Shown here: piece by piece, positions 15,721 through 24,213 of the stretch
How positions within the stretch are numbered: the stretch's first letter is position 1
Layout: each line of letters starts with the position of its first letter
Assembly: GCA_039808325.1 (NCBI GenBank)
Contig: JBDHSU010000055.1
Coordinates: 1 to 24,213 of the forward strand
Reading direction: 5' to 3'
Length of the DNA: 24,213 bases
Source of the DNA: JAFKKS01 sp039808325
GTDB lineage: Bacteria > Pseudomonadota > Alphaproteobacteria > Rhizobiales > Xanthobacteraceae
Notes under the pieces: generated by a model
What the model was told of the DNA's origin: nothing
The model's database searches: none
What the model saw: only the letters and a program-made list of their open reading frames with translations
Made by a program: the position numbers and the translations under genes

Positions 15721-15842
15721 TCCCTCCCCGGAGGGAAGGGTGCCCGAGCATTAGCGAGGGCGGGTGGGGACAAGCTGCCCATCCCCACCCGTCTCCTCAC
15801 TCGCTTTGCTCGTTCGGAGCCACCCTCCCCTCCGGGGAGGGA
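15721..15842. repeat. 122-bp intergenic palindromic repeat element
   Basis: Outer arms 15721-15742 and 15821-15842 are inverted copies matching at 21 of 22 positions. Inner arms CGGGTGGGGA (15761-15770) and TCCCCACCCG (15782-15791) match perfectly around an 11-base loop, and the sequence between also pairs in part, so the unit can fold into one long hairpin or cruciform. It begins 7 bp after the DUF924 stop codon and ends ~115 bp before the ABC operon. Similar CCCTCCCC/GGGGAGGG elements are common between genes in Hyphomicrobiales; copy number here cannot be known from one window. Confidence 0.85.
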
Positions 15843-15849
15843 TGACCGG

Positions 15850-16413
15850 TCAGCCCGCGAACCCGCCGGCCTCGAGGAAAGCCCTTTCCTCCGGCGTCGA
15901 GTCCCGGCCCAGCGCCGCGTTTCGGTGCGGGAAGCGGCCGAAGCGGCGAATGATGTCGGCGTGGAGTTGCGCCCACTTCATCAGGTCGTCGTTGCCGAGG
16001 CCCCGCATCAGCGCAAGGCATCGCTCCTGATCCTCCATCGCCTCCGAATGCTCGAACGGCAGATAGAAGAAGACCCGGTCGTCGACCGACGCATGCCGGT
16101 CGAAGCCGCGCTCGATCGCGCGATCGGCGATCCCGCGCGCCAGCTCGTCGGCGGCGTAGGCGCGCGCGTCGTTGCGGAACATGTTGCGCGGGAATTGGTC
16201 GAGCAGGATGAGCAGCGCCAGCACGCCGACCGGCGAGCCCTCCCAATCGCTCAGCTCGCCTGCCGCCGCCTGCTCATAGAGCGACAGGAAGCGCGTTCGG
16301 ATTTCCTTGTCGAACGCGGCGTCCTTCGCGAACCATTTCTTCGGCCCCGCGGTGTGCCAAAACGCCACCACCTCGCGCGCCGTCACCGGCGTCGCCGCTC
16401 CCTGTGCGCTCAC
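15850..16413 (-). CDS. DUF924 family protein
   Basis: 187-aa all-helical protein of the DUF924 family, function unknown. The family marks are present: EVVAFWHTAGPKKWFAKDAAFDKEI at the N-terminus, LLDQFPRNMFR in the middle (72-82), FFYLPFEHSEAMEDQERC (115-132) and a C-terminal GRFPHRNAALGRDSTPEE. The length is normal for the family, whose fold is TPR-like. The start is GTG 16413; its GTGA overlaps the stop codon of the fadD-like gene by 4 bp, so it is coupled to it as the last gene of the row. The coupling hints at a link with acyl-CoA metabolism or the envelope, but that is only context. Confidence 0.9.
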   Translation of the reverse strand: MSAQGAATPVTAREVVAFWHTAGPKKWFAKDAAFDKEIRTRFLSLYEQAAAGELSDWEGSPVGVLALLILLDQFPRNMFRNDARAYAADELARGIADRAIERGFDRHASVDDRVFFYLPFEHSEAMEDQERCLALMRGLGNDDLMKWAQLHADIIRRFGRFPHRNAALGRDSTPEERAFLEAGGFAG

Positions 16414-18209
16414 AGCCTCAACCCTCCGGACACGAGGCGATCATATCCTGCCTTGTCCAGCCGGACGAAGCTCTGCGCCTGTGGATCGTTGAAAAATATT
16501 GCATCTGTGACAACGGAGGGATCGTAGCCCTCGCGCACCAGATCGATCTTCTTCTGCTTGAACGTGCCGGTGACGTCGATCTCCGGCGTGAAGCGCAGCA
16601 GAAGCGGCCGCGCGTAGTCGGGAAGCTCTTGCTGCAAATGCGCCCGCAGCGCCGCGAGGTCGATCCCCGACGCGGCGACGACGGCCGCCATGCCGGCCTT
16701 GCCTTCGTAGCCGGGAATACGCACGCCATAGACATTGGCGTCCTTGATGCCGGGGAAGCTCGTCATCGCTTGCGAGACCTCCGACGTCGACACGTTCTCG
16801 CCCTTCCAGCGGAAGGTGTCACCGACCCGGTCGACGAAATAGAAATAGCCGCGCCCGTCCTTGCGCATGAGATCGCCGGTGCGAAACCAGGCATCGCCCT
16901 TCTCGAACACGTTGCGCAGAATCTTGCGTTCGCTCGCCGCCTTCTCAGCGTAGCCCTCGAACCGATTGCCCGGCTTCGAGGGGTCGTTGATGATCTTGCC
17001 GATCACTTCGCCCGGCTCGTCCGTCGCCGCCTCGACGCAGAAGCCATTGGCGTCGCGTATCGGCTGCTCGGCCTCGACGTCGAAACGCACGACCTTGATC
17101 GGAAAGCGGTGCTCCATGAACCACGGCAGCCGGCCGACCGCGCCCTCCTTGCCCTCGAAGTTGAAGAGCGAGCAGTTGCCTTCGGTCGCAGCATAGAACT
17201 CGACGATCTGCGGAATCCTGAAACGCTGCTTGAACTGCGGCCACACATCCGGGCGCAGCCCGTTGCCGCAGGCCAGACGCAGCTTGTGCCTTGTCTCATT
17301 GGGGCTCGGCGGCGAGTTGACGAGATAGCGGCAAAGTTCGCCGATATACTGGAACACCGTGCACTCCCAGCGCACCATGTCGTCCCAGAACTCGCGCGCG
17401 GAGAATCGCTCGCGGATCACGACGCAGCCGCCGGCGACGAGCATCGCGCCGGTCGCCACCACACCGCCGGTCGTGTGGTACATCGGCAGGCAGTTGTACA
17501 TCCGGTCGCTCGCGCGCGCGTCCATCACGCCGGCGAAAGCGTGTGCGGCGAGCATCAGCCGGTAGTGGTTGATGTTCGCCGCCTTCGGCAGGCCGGTCGT
17601 GCCCGACGTGTAGATGAACAGCGCCTTGTCCTCGATGGTGAGCGCCGGCTTTTCCGCCGCCGTCAGCGGATCGGGAGCGCGCGCGTCGACATCGCGATCG
17701 ATGCGCGGGGCGTCGCTCGCCGCCTCGCCATGCACCCAGATCGCCGGCGGGCCGGCGAGACTCGGCCGCACGGCCTCGACCGCGTGAAGCAACTCCGCCG
17801 CGACGATGACATGCTTCGGCGCGACGATGTTGATGCAGTGCGCGAGCGACGTGCCGGTGAGATTCGTATTCACCAGCGCGGCGATGCCGCCGGCGCGCGT
17901 CACGCCGAGCCAGGCCGCCATATAGTCCGGCCGGTTCGGCATCAGAAGACAAACCGTATCGCCCTTGCCGACGCCGTGCGCCAGCGCCCAGCGCGCATAG
18001 CGGTTGGCCCGCGCCGCGAGTTCCCGATAGGTGAGACGCTCCCGATCGGAAAGGAGCGCCGGCGCGTCCCCATACCGGACGGCCAGGTCCTCGATCACAT
18101 CCGGGAAGACGCGGTTCGGGTGCTTCAGGATCGGCGTCGAGCGGCGCAGGGCGCGCAGCGCGCCGCTGACATAGACGAAATCGTCCCTGAGATTTTCAAG
18201 AAAACCCAT
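16410..18209 (-). CDS. Long-chain acyl-CoA synthetase, FATP type
   Basis: 599-aa enzyme of the FATP/very-long-chain acyl-CoA synthetase branch, which activates fatty acids with ATP and CoA. Evidence: P-loop YTSGTTGLPK (200-209), the FATP signature EFYAATEGNCSLFNFEG (337-353), GDLMRKDGRGYFYFVDRVGDTFRWKGENVST and a C-terminal GTFKQKKIDLVREGYDP, all as in that family and at its usual length of ~600. The start is ATG 18209, where similarity starts; the open frame continues ~93 codons upstream into cobW as Gly/Arg/Ala-rich sequence that looks non-coding. A 12-bp tandem repeat lies directly in front of the start. Its stop overlaps the DUF924 start. Confidence 0.92.
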   Translation of the reverse strand: MGFLENLRDDFVYVSGALRALRRSTPILKHPNRVFPDVIEDLAVRYGDAPALLSDRERLTYRELAARANRYARWALAHGVGKGDTVCLLMPNRPDYMAAWLGVTRAGGIAALVNTNLTGTSLAHCINIVAPKHVIVAAELLHAVEAVRPSLAGPPAIWVHGEAASDAPRIDRDVDARAPDPLTAAEKPALTIEDKALFIYTSGTTGLPKAANINHYRLMLAAHAFAGVMDARASDRMYNCLPMYHTTGGVVATGAMLVAGGCVVIRERFSAREFWDDMVRWECTVFQYIGELCRYLVNSPPSPNETRHKLRLACGNGLRPDVWPQFKQRFRIPQIVEFYAATEGNCSLFNFEGKEGAVGRLPWFMEHRFPIKVVRFDVEAEQPIRDANGFCVEAATDEPGEVIGKIINDPSKPGNRFEGYAEKAASERKILRNVFEKGDAWFRTGDLMRKDGRGYFYFVDRVGDTFRWKGENVSTSEVSQAMTSFPGIKDANVYGVRIPGYEGKAGMAAVVAASGIDLAALRAHLQQELPDYARPLLLRFTPEIDVTGTFKQKKIDLVREGYDPSVVTDAIFFNDPQAQSFVRLDKAGYDRLVSGGLRL

Positions 18210-18210
18210 A

Positions 18211-18234
18211 GCCCCAGTTCCGGCCCCAGTTCCG
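18211..18234. repeat. Two perfect 12-bp tandem repeats before the acyl-CoA synthetase
   Basis: GCCCCAGTTCCG occurs at 18211-18222 and again at 18223-18234, followed by a partial third copy. On the coding strand this places two G-rich blocks just upstream of the ATG at 18209, where a ribosome binding site is expected. Repeat-number change could alter translation or, read in frame, extend the protein. Confidence 0.7.
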
Positions 18235-18316
18235 GCCCCTGCCCCGGCGTCGCGCGCCTCTCCATAGCGGCGGCCATGTCGCTTCGCCAGCCCAATCGCG
18301 CCCGCCGCCGCCGACT

Positions 18317-19495
<1,179 letters not shown>

Positions 19496-19502
19496 GTCCA
19501 CT

Positions 19503-20885
19503 TCAGGTTCGCGGCTTATTGGGAGCGGCGTTCGCGGCGGCCGGCTTCTTCTTGTGAGCCGCCGGCGGCTTCGGCTTCTCCGCAGGAGAGACCCCGGCTT
19601 TCGCGTTGGCTTTGTGCTTCGCCGGCTTCTTGGCCGCGGCGGGCGGCGCCGTTTCCTTGATCGCCGCCGTCGTCTCCGGCTTTTCGGCCTTTTGCTTATG
19701 GGTGCGCACGATCAACGTCTTGCGCCCCTTCTTCTTTTTCTCGACGACGATCGGAGCGCCGTCCGGCTCCGTCTTGATGCCTTTGACCGGAATGACCGAA
19801 ACCGCAATCGGCGGCATCGACGGCGGCAGGTCCTGAAGAAGCGTGCCCTTGTCCTTGGAGCGGAAGTTCGGAATGAGGCTCGCATACGCGGCGCTCGCCG
19901 CCTCGCCGTTACCGGCGCTCGCCGGCTCGTCGTCGTCCTCGCCGCGATGACGCCGCCCCTTGCCGCAAATCTGATCCCGCAGATCCGGCGGCGCGGCGGC
20001 GATCGGCGTCAAGGCGTCGACGGTGCCGAGCGAGGGCATCAGCCATGACAGCGCGCCCGTCGCGCCGCTGTCGAAGCCGTTTTCCAGCATCCGCGCAGCG
20101 GTTTCGGTGCGCGCGGCGCCGGACGGCGCGCCAAGCACGATGGCGATCAGCCGCTTGCCGTTGCGCGTCGCGGTCGAGACGAGATTATAGCCCGACGCGC
20201 AGATGAAGCCGGTCTTCATTCCGTCGGCGCCGGGGTAATGACCGATCAGCTTGTTGTAGTTGCGGAAGATGCGGCGTCCGAACTTGATCGCCGGGATATG
20301 CCAATAGAGGTCGTATTCCGGGAATTCGCGAATCAGGGCGCGCGCGAGGATCGCCATGTCGCGCGCCGAGGTGATCTGCTGATCCGCCGGCAATCCGTTC
20401 GGATTGACCCAACTCGACTGCGTCATGCCGAGGCGCGCCGACGCCTTGTTCATCTCGTCGGCGAATTTCTCGATCGAGCCGCCGACGCCCTCCGCGAGCA
20501 CGACGGCGATATCGTTCGCCGATTTCACCATCATCATCTTGATGGCGTTGTCGACGGTCATCTGCGTGCCGACCGGAAAGCCCATCTTCGAGGGCGCCTG
20601 CGCGATCGCGTTCTCGGAGACCGAAACCAGCGAATCGAGCCCGATGCGCCCCTCTTTGACCGCCCGCAGCGTGACATAGAGCGTCATCAGCTTGCTGATC
20701 GACGCAGGATGCCAGGGATAGGTCGCGTTCTCCGCGTGCAGCACCTTGCCGGTATCCGCCTCGACCAGGAGGAGGGCTTCCGCGCTCGCCGGGCGCGCGC
20801 CGAAGCCGGCGGCAAAACCGATCGCCAGAAGCAGGGCGAGGGCGCGAAAGGTGGGAGACGCGAAACGTGACGGCACTGAGCGCAT
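19503..20885 (-). CDS. D-alanyl-D-alanine carboxypeptidase (peptidase S11, class C PBP) with Lys/Ala/Pro tail
   Basis: 460-aa periplasmic penicillin-binding protein that trims the terminal D-Ala of peptidoglycan stem peptides. The signal peptide covers 1-35 (cleavage after PASA). Catalytic motifs are complete: SISK (S62-K65), SAN (122-124) and KTG (224-226). The catalytic domain ends near 285; after that comes a ~175-residue region with an acidic patch (EDDDE) and a strongly basic Lys/Ala/Pro-rich tail from ~380 to the end. S11 enzymes with such basic tails occur in Hyphomicrobiales; the tail might bind anionic wall or outer-membrane polymers. The start is ATG 20885; a TTG at 20912 would add nine residues. 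It is first in the row with cobW, acyl-CoA synthetase and DUF924 genes. Confidence 0.93.
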   Translation of the reverse strand: MRSVPSRFASPTFRALALLLAIGFAAGFGARPASAEALLLVEADTGKVLHAENATYPWHPASISKLMTLYVTLRAVKEGRIGLDSLVSVSENAIAQAPSKMGFPVGTQMTVDNAIKMMMVKSANDIAVVLAEGVGGSIEKFADEMNKASARLGMTQSSWVNPNGLPADQQITSARDMAILARALIREFPEYDLYWHIPAIKFGRRIFRNYNKLIGHYPGADGMKTGFICASGYNLVSTATRNGKRLIAIVLGAPSGAARTETAARMLENGFDSGATGALSWLMPSLGTVDALTPIAAAPPDLRDQICGKGRRHRGEDDDEPASAGNGEAASAAYASLIPNFRSKDKGTLLQDLPPSMPPIAVSVIPVKGIKTEPDGAPIVVEKKKKGRKTLIVRTHKQKAEKPETTAAIKETAPPAAAKKPAKHKANAKAGVSPAEKPKPPAAHKKKPAAANAAPNKPRT

Positions 20886-21018
20886 CCAGGTTCTTGAGTT
20901 CCGCCAAATCAAGCGCGGATCGTGGCCGGAAACCTATCTAATCAGAACGGCACCCGGGCGCAAAGCCGGCGGCTTGCCCCGGTGCGGCAAAACGGTCGCA
21001 GATCAGCCGCGTGTTTGA

Positions 21019-21035
21019 TATTGTGCCGTGCAATA
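21019..21035. promoter_or_regulatory. Possible operator upstream of the thiolase
   Basis: Inverted repeat TATTG-N7-CAATA in the 230-bp divergent gap, 81 bp before the thiolase start codon. Such arms would suit a dimeric regulator, but they are short and no partner is encoded nearby. Confidence 0.2.
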
Positions 21036-21115
21036 GACAGATGAATGGCTGCGGCGCGGCCGCAAGCCATGCTTTCGCCCGGGAAAGCGTCGAAAGTTCG
21101 ACGAAGGAGCAGCAA

Positions 21116-22282
21116 ATGACCGCTTGCATCGTGGGTTGGGCGCATACGCCGTTCGGTCGCTTGACCGATGAATCCGTCGAAAGCCTGATCGTGCGGGTCG
21201 CGACCGACGCGCTCAAGGATGCCGGCATCGCCCCGGCCGACGTCGACGAGATCGTGCTCGGTCACTTCAACGCCGGCTTCTCGGCGCAGGATTTTACCGC
21301 CTCCCTGGTCCTCCAAGCGTCTCCCGATCTGCGCTTCAAGCGCGCCACCCGCGTGGAAAACGCCTGCGCGACCGGCTCGGCCGCCGTGCATCAAGGCATC
21401 CGCGCCATCGAGGCCAAGGCGGCGCGCGTCGTGCTCGTCGTCGGCGTCGAGCAGATGACGACGACGCCCGGCCCCGAGATCGGCAAGAATCTTCTCAAGG
21501 CCTCCTATGTCCGCGAGGAGGCCGACATCGAAGGCGGCTTCGCCGGCGTCTTCGGCAAGATCGCGGGCGCCTACTTCCAGCGCCACGGCGACCAGTCCGA
21601 CGCCCTCGCCGGCATCGCCGCCAAGAATCACAAGAACGGCGTGGCGAACCCTTACGCGCAGATGCGCAAGGATCTCGGCTACGACTTCTGCCGCAACGAG
21701 AGCGAAAAGAACCCCTACGTCGCCGGCCCGCTGAAGCGCACGGACTGCTCGCTCGTCTCCGATGGCGCCGCGGCGCTCGTCCTCACCGATGTCGAAACCG
21801 CGCTGACGATGGACAAGGCGGTGATCTTCCGCGCCGCGCAGCACGTTCAGGACTATTTGCCGCTCTCCAAGCGCGACATCCTCAAGTTCGAGGGTTGCGC
21901 GCTCGCCTGGAAACGCGCGCTGGCACAGGCCGGCATTGCGCTCAACGATCTTTCGCTGGTCGAAACGCACGACTGTTTCACCATCGCCGAACTCATCGAA
22001 TACGAGGCGATGGGATTGACCCCCGAGGGCCAGGGCGCCCGCGCGATCAGCGAAGGCATCACCGCCAAGGACGGCGCGCTGCCGGTCAACCCATCCGGCG
22101 GCCTGAAGGCGAAGGGGCACCCCATCGGCGCGACCGGCGTATCGATGCATGCGCTCGGCGCCATGCAGGTGACCGGCCAGGCGGGCGACATGCAGATCAA
22201 GAACGCCAAGCTTGCCGGCCTGTTCAACATGGGCGGCGCGGCGGTCGCGAACTACGTCAGCATCCTGGAACGGATCAGGTGA
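21116..22282 (+). CDS. Thiolase family protein (acetyl-CoA acetyltransferase/SCP2-thiolase type)
   Basis: 388-aa thiolase-fold enzyme acting on acyl-CoA thioesters. The nucleophile is C84 in VENACATGSAAV; ETHDCFTIAEL and the loop NPSGGLKAKGHPIGATG carry the other active-site residues. The C-terminal GLFNMGGAAVANY lacks the second cysteine (CxG) of classical biosynthetic or degradative thiolases and matches the SCP-x/SCP2-thiolase branch, where the Cys in HDCF takes that role. The start is ATG 21116 with AGGAG eight bases upstream (21104-21108); a frame from GTG 21011 covers the likely promoter and is not used. It is first of three plus-strand genes; the PAP2 gene follows after 34 bp. The substrate is unknown. 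Confidence 0.92.
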   Translation: MTACIVGWAHTPFGRLTDESVESLIVRVATDALKDAGIAPADVDEIVLGHFNAGFSAQDFTASLVLQASPDLRFKRATRVENACATGSAAVHQGIRAIEAKAARVVLVVGVEQMTTTPGPEIGKNLLKASYVREEADIEGGFAGVFGKIAGAYFQRHGDQSDALAGIAAKNHKNGVANPYAQMRKDLGYDFCRNESEKNPYVAGPLKRTDCSLVSDGAAALVLTDVETALTMDKAVIFRAAQHVQDYLPLSKRDILKFEGCALAWKRALAQAGIALNDLSLVETHDCFTIAELIEYEAMGLTPEGQGARAISEGITAKDGALPVNPSGGLKAKGHPIGATGVSMHALGAMQVTGQAGDMQIKNAKLAGLFNMGGAAVANYVSILERIR

Positions 22283-22316
22283 TCCCTTCGCGATCGCTGC
22301 CGGCCCCGTTCGATCC

Positions 22317-23096
22317 ATGAATCGCGCCGGCCTCTCTATCGCCCTCGTCATCGGCCTGGTGACGGGGGTTGTCTTTGCGCTCTACCCGCAACTCGACATC
22401 GCGCTGTCGCGCCTCTTCTTTCACGACGGCGCCGGCTTCGTTCTCACGTCGAGCCCGCTGTTCGGCGCGCTGCGCGACGGCAGCATGGTCATCGTCGGAA
22501 TCATCGTCGCGCTCCCCGTCGGCGCCGCGATCCTGAAACTCCTCCGGCCCGAGACACGCATGCTGATGCCGGGCCGCGCCGCCGTCTTCCTCATCGCGAC
22601 CATCCTGCTCGGACCGCTGCTCACCGCGAATATCGGCTTCAAGGACAACTGGTCGCGGCCCCGGCCGCGCGACGTCGCCGCCTTCGGCGGCACCCAGATC
22701 TTTCTCCCATGGTGGGACCCGCGCGGCACCTGCGAGGTCAACTGCTCCTTCATCGGCGGCGAGGCGGCGGGCGCATATTGGACGATGGCGCCGGCGGCGC
22801 TCGCGCCGCCGCAATGGCGTGCGCTGGCCTACGGCGCGGCGCTCGCTTTCGGCACCGCCGTCGGAGTGCTGCGGATGGCTTTCGGCGGTCACTTCTTCAG
22901 CGACGTCGTGTTCGCGGGCGTGTTCATCTATCTGATCATCTGGATCGTCTACGCCATTCTTTACCGCTGGCGGCTGTTCGGACTTTCCGATGCAATGATC
23001 GAACGCGCGATAGCATCCGCCGGGCGCTGGCTCCACGGTCTGTTCGGCGGCAAACCGCGTGCACGGCCAGACGCCCCCGGACGCGCGCGACGCTAG
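22317..23096 (+). CDS. PAP2 superfamily membrane phosphatase
   Basis: 259-aa membrane protein with about five or six helices (for example ~5-23, 55-75, 86-104, 165-183, 198-217). Phosphatidic-acid-phosphatase motifs are only partly standard: motif 1 K-x6-RP is K109...R116-P117, and motif 3 R-x5-H-x3-D is R186, H192, D196. Motif 2, normally PSGH, reads SFIGGEAAG (144-152), so the His that donates a proton is replaced by E149 or shifted. A C-P-W-rich loop (LPWWDPRGTCEVNC) precedes it. Relatives dephosphorylate lipid phosphates such as lipid A or undecaprenyl diphosphate; the substrate here is not known. The start is ATG 22317, where similarity begins; it ends 3 bp before the next gene. Confidence 0.87.
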   Translation: MNRAGLSIALVIGLVTGVVFALYPQLDIALSRLFFHDGAGFVLTSSPLFGALRDGSMVIVGIIVALPVGAAILKLLRPETRMLMPGRAAVFLIATILLGPLLTANIGFKDNWSRPRPRDVAAFGGTQIFLPWWDPRGTCEVNCSFIGGEAAGAYWTMAPAALAPPQWRALAYGAALAFGTAVGVLRMAFGGHFFSDVVFAGVFIYLIIWIVYAILYRWRLFGLSDAMIERAIASAGRWLHGLFGGKPRARPDAPGRARR

Positions 23097-23099
23097 ATC

Positions 23100-23780
23100 A
23101 TGAGCAACGGCGGCGATTTGTTGGTGACCTACGCTATCGGCGACATCCATGGCTGTCTCGCCAAGATGAATCGCCTTCTCGACCGCATTGCGAATGAGGC
23201 CGCCGGAAAACCGACACGCCTCATCTTCCTCGGCGACTATATCGACCGTGGCCCGGACAGCCGCGGCGTCATCGAGCGCCTCATGACCCTCCAACGCGAA
23301 CGCCCGAACGAGGTGATCTGCCTGCGCGGCAATCACGAGGCCATGGCGCTCGCCGCCGTCGCCTCCCCTCGCGACAATGAGGAATATTGGCGCGCCAACG
23401 GCGGCGCGACGACGATGACGAGTTTCGGCGTGTTCCATGCGCGCGAGCTGCCGCCGGCAGCCGTCGCCTGGATGGATGCGTTGCTCTACGCATACGACGA
23501 CGGCCTGCGCCATTTCGTCCACGCCGGCGTCGACCCCTCGAAGCCGCTGGCCGAACAGAACGATCACGATCGCATCTGGATGCGCGAGCCGTTCCTATCG
23601 TCGAAAACCTCGTTCGAACGATTGATCGTTCACGGCCACACCCCGCTGATGACGGCAAAGCCCGATGTGCGGGCAAACCGCGTCAACCTCGACACCGGCG
23701 CGGTCTTCGGCGGTCCGCTCACGGCGGCGGCGTTCGTTGCAGACAAGCGCGAGCCGATTGGGTTTCTGACGGCCGTGTGA
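23100..23780 (+). CDS. PPP-family serine/threonine (or diadenosine tetraphosphatase-like) metallophosphatase
   Basis: 226-aa cytoplasmic calcineurin-like phosphoesterase of the bacterial PPP group. The metal-binding motifs are complete: GDIHG (14-18), GDYIDRGPDS (45-54), GNHE (77-80), HAGVDP (141-146) and HGHT (178-181), ending in NLDTGAVFGGPL. Size and motifs fit bacterial PrpA/ApaH-like protein phosphatases; protein or dinucleotide substrates cannot be separated by reading. The start is ATG 23100, three bases after the PAP2 stop, so the genes are surely cotranscribed. A palindromic repeat beginning 22 bp downstream may end the transcript. Confidence 0.93.
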   Translation: MSNGGDLLVTYAIGDIHGCLAKMNRLLDRIANEAAGKPTRLIFLGDYIDRGPDSRGVIERLMTLQRERPNEVICLRGNHEAMALAAVASPRDNEEYWRANGGATTMTSFGVFHARELPPAAVAWMDALLYAYDDGLRHFVHAGVDPSKPLAEQNDHDRIWMREPFLSSKTSFERLIVHGHTPLMTAKPDVRANRVNLDTGAVFGGPLTAAAFVADKREPIGFLTAV

Positions 23781-23801
23781 TCAGGCGATGCTGCAGCATC
23801 A

Positions 23802-23918
23802 ATCCGTCATCCTGATGAGGCGCGAGGCGCGTTGCGCCGAGCCTCGAAGGACGACGGGCCCGTGCTTTGGCCATCCTTCGAGCCCTCGCTACGCTTGGGC
23901 AACTTCAGGATGACGGAT
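23802..23918. repeat. 117-bp intergenic palindromic repeat element
   Basis: Outer arms ATCCGTCATCCTGA (23802-23815) and its exact inverse (23905-23918), inner arms CTCGAAGGA (23843-23851) and TCCTTCGAG (23874-23882), all perfect. This CGTCATCCTGA...TCAGGATGACG type is widespread between genes in Bradyrhizobium-like genomes (family knowledge). It sits between convergent genes, 21 bp after the phosphatase stop and 4 bp from the flavoprotein stop, so it can act as a two-way transcript end. It is a different family from the element at 15721. Confidence 0.85.
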
Positions 23919-23922
23919 CAGG

Positions 23923-24213
23923 CTACTCCGCCGCCTCTCGCAGCAGCGTCTCGCCGGGGCGCACACGCGTGAACGAAACCGGTTCCATCGCGACATCGAC
24001 GCTTCCGTCGTGCAGGCGGCTGACCGTATAGCGGGACGTCGCAAGATCCGATGTCGTCGGAAAATCCTCCCGGAAATGCGCCCCGCGGCTGTCCTCCCGC
24101 GCTTGCGCCGCCGCGCAGATGGCGCGCGAGACAAGAATCAAGCTTTCGAGGTTGAGCCGATCCATCCAGGTGAGATTGTAGCGCCGGTCGCCGTCGGCGA
24201 CGCCCATGCCGGC
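23923..24213 (-). CDS. C-terminal end of a fumarate reductase/succinate dehydrogenase-type flavoprotein (partial)
   Basis: Only the last 96 residues lie in the window; the frame stays open to the edge, so the start is outside. The segment DRLNLESLILVSRAICAAAQAREDSRGAHFREDFPTT carries the conserved REDSRGAHFREDFP of the C-terminal helical domain of SdhA/FrdA/NadB flavoproteins, followed by EPVSFTRVRPGETLL, which is closer to the fumarate reductase/succinate dehydrogenase-like group than to L-aspartate oxidase. These enzymes carry FAD and oxidise or reduce C4 dicarboxylates or related acids. The substrate cannot be judged from this fragment. It converges on the phosphatase gene across the palindromic repeat. 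Confidence 0.8.
   Translation of the reverse strand, partial: AGMGVADGDRRYNLTWMDRLNLESLILVSRAICAAAQAREDSRGAHFREDFPTTSDLATSRYTVSRLHDGSVDVAMEPVSFTRVRPGETLLREAAE

Noticed and set aside
20942..22351. 469-codon minus-strand open frame opposite the thiolase
   Set aside because: Antisense shadow; the thiolase frame has a good ribosome binding site and all active-site motifs.

Overview
The window looks like chromosomal DNA of a high-GC alphaproteobacterium, most likely Hyphomicrobiales (Rhizobiales) close to Bradyrhizobium/Xanthobacteraceae. The basis is the protein types (Suv3-like helicase, seven-iron ferredoxin FdxA and a CarD regulator in one block next to rpmB and a DUF3108 gene), the base composition, perfect CtrA-type and clustered CcrM-type (GANTC) sites, and long palindromic intergenic repeats of the kind common in that order. 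This is inferred from the proteins; there is no rRNA or other marker here. I see no tRNA, rRNA, CRISPR, prophage or insertion sequence.

Layout. 1-6465 (minus strand) reads, in order of transcription, DUF3108 envelope protein, Suv3-like RNA helicase, S4 RNA-binding protein, FdxA and a CarD regulator with a long basic N-terminal tail. rpmB (L28) starts divergently at 6736 behind a clear promoter and ends in a clear terminator. An AMP-forming acyl-CoA synthetase (7207-8823, plus) converges on a two-gene polysaccharide unit (flippase, then CelD/FemAB-like acyltransferase; minus, ATGA overlap). Upstream of that unit lies a perfect palindromic CtrA box.

11727-15607 (minus) is a three-gene ABC importer of the iron/spermidine/phosphonate type: binding protein, fused double permease and ATPase, with a stem-loop between the first two genes. 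A 122-bp palindromic repeat separates it from a minus-strand row of D,D-carboxypeptidase, CobW-type metallochaperone GTPase, FATP-type long-chain acyl-CoA synthetase and DUF924 protein. Divergent to that row, 21116-23780 (plus) encodes a thiolase, a PAP2 phosphatase with an altered motif and a PPP-type phosphatase. A second palindromic repeat follows, then the 3' end of a flavoprotein gene cut by the window edge.

The proteins are mostly known housekeeping and metabolic families, and I find no clear new multi-gene system. The most promising signals are regulatory: the CtrA box in front of the flippase/acyltransferase pair, and a run of four GANTC sites within 35 bp upstream of the helicase. 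Both suggest cell-cycle control of genes not usually listed as such. Secondary points are a repeat-derived insert and a His-rich loop in the CobW protein, the missing catalytic His in the PAP2 protein, and three proteins with long Lys/Ala/Pro or Arg-rich disordered tails.
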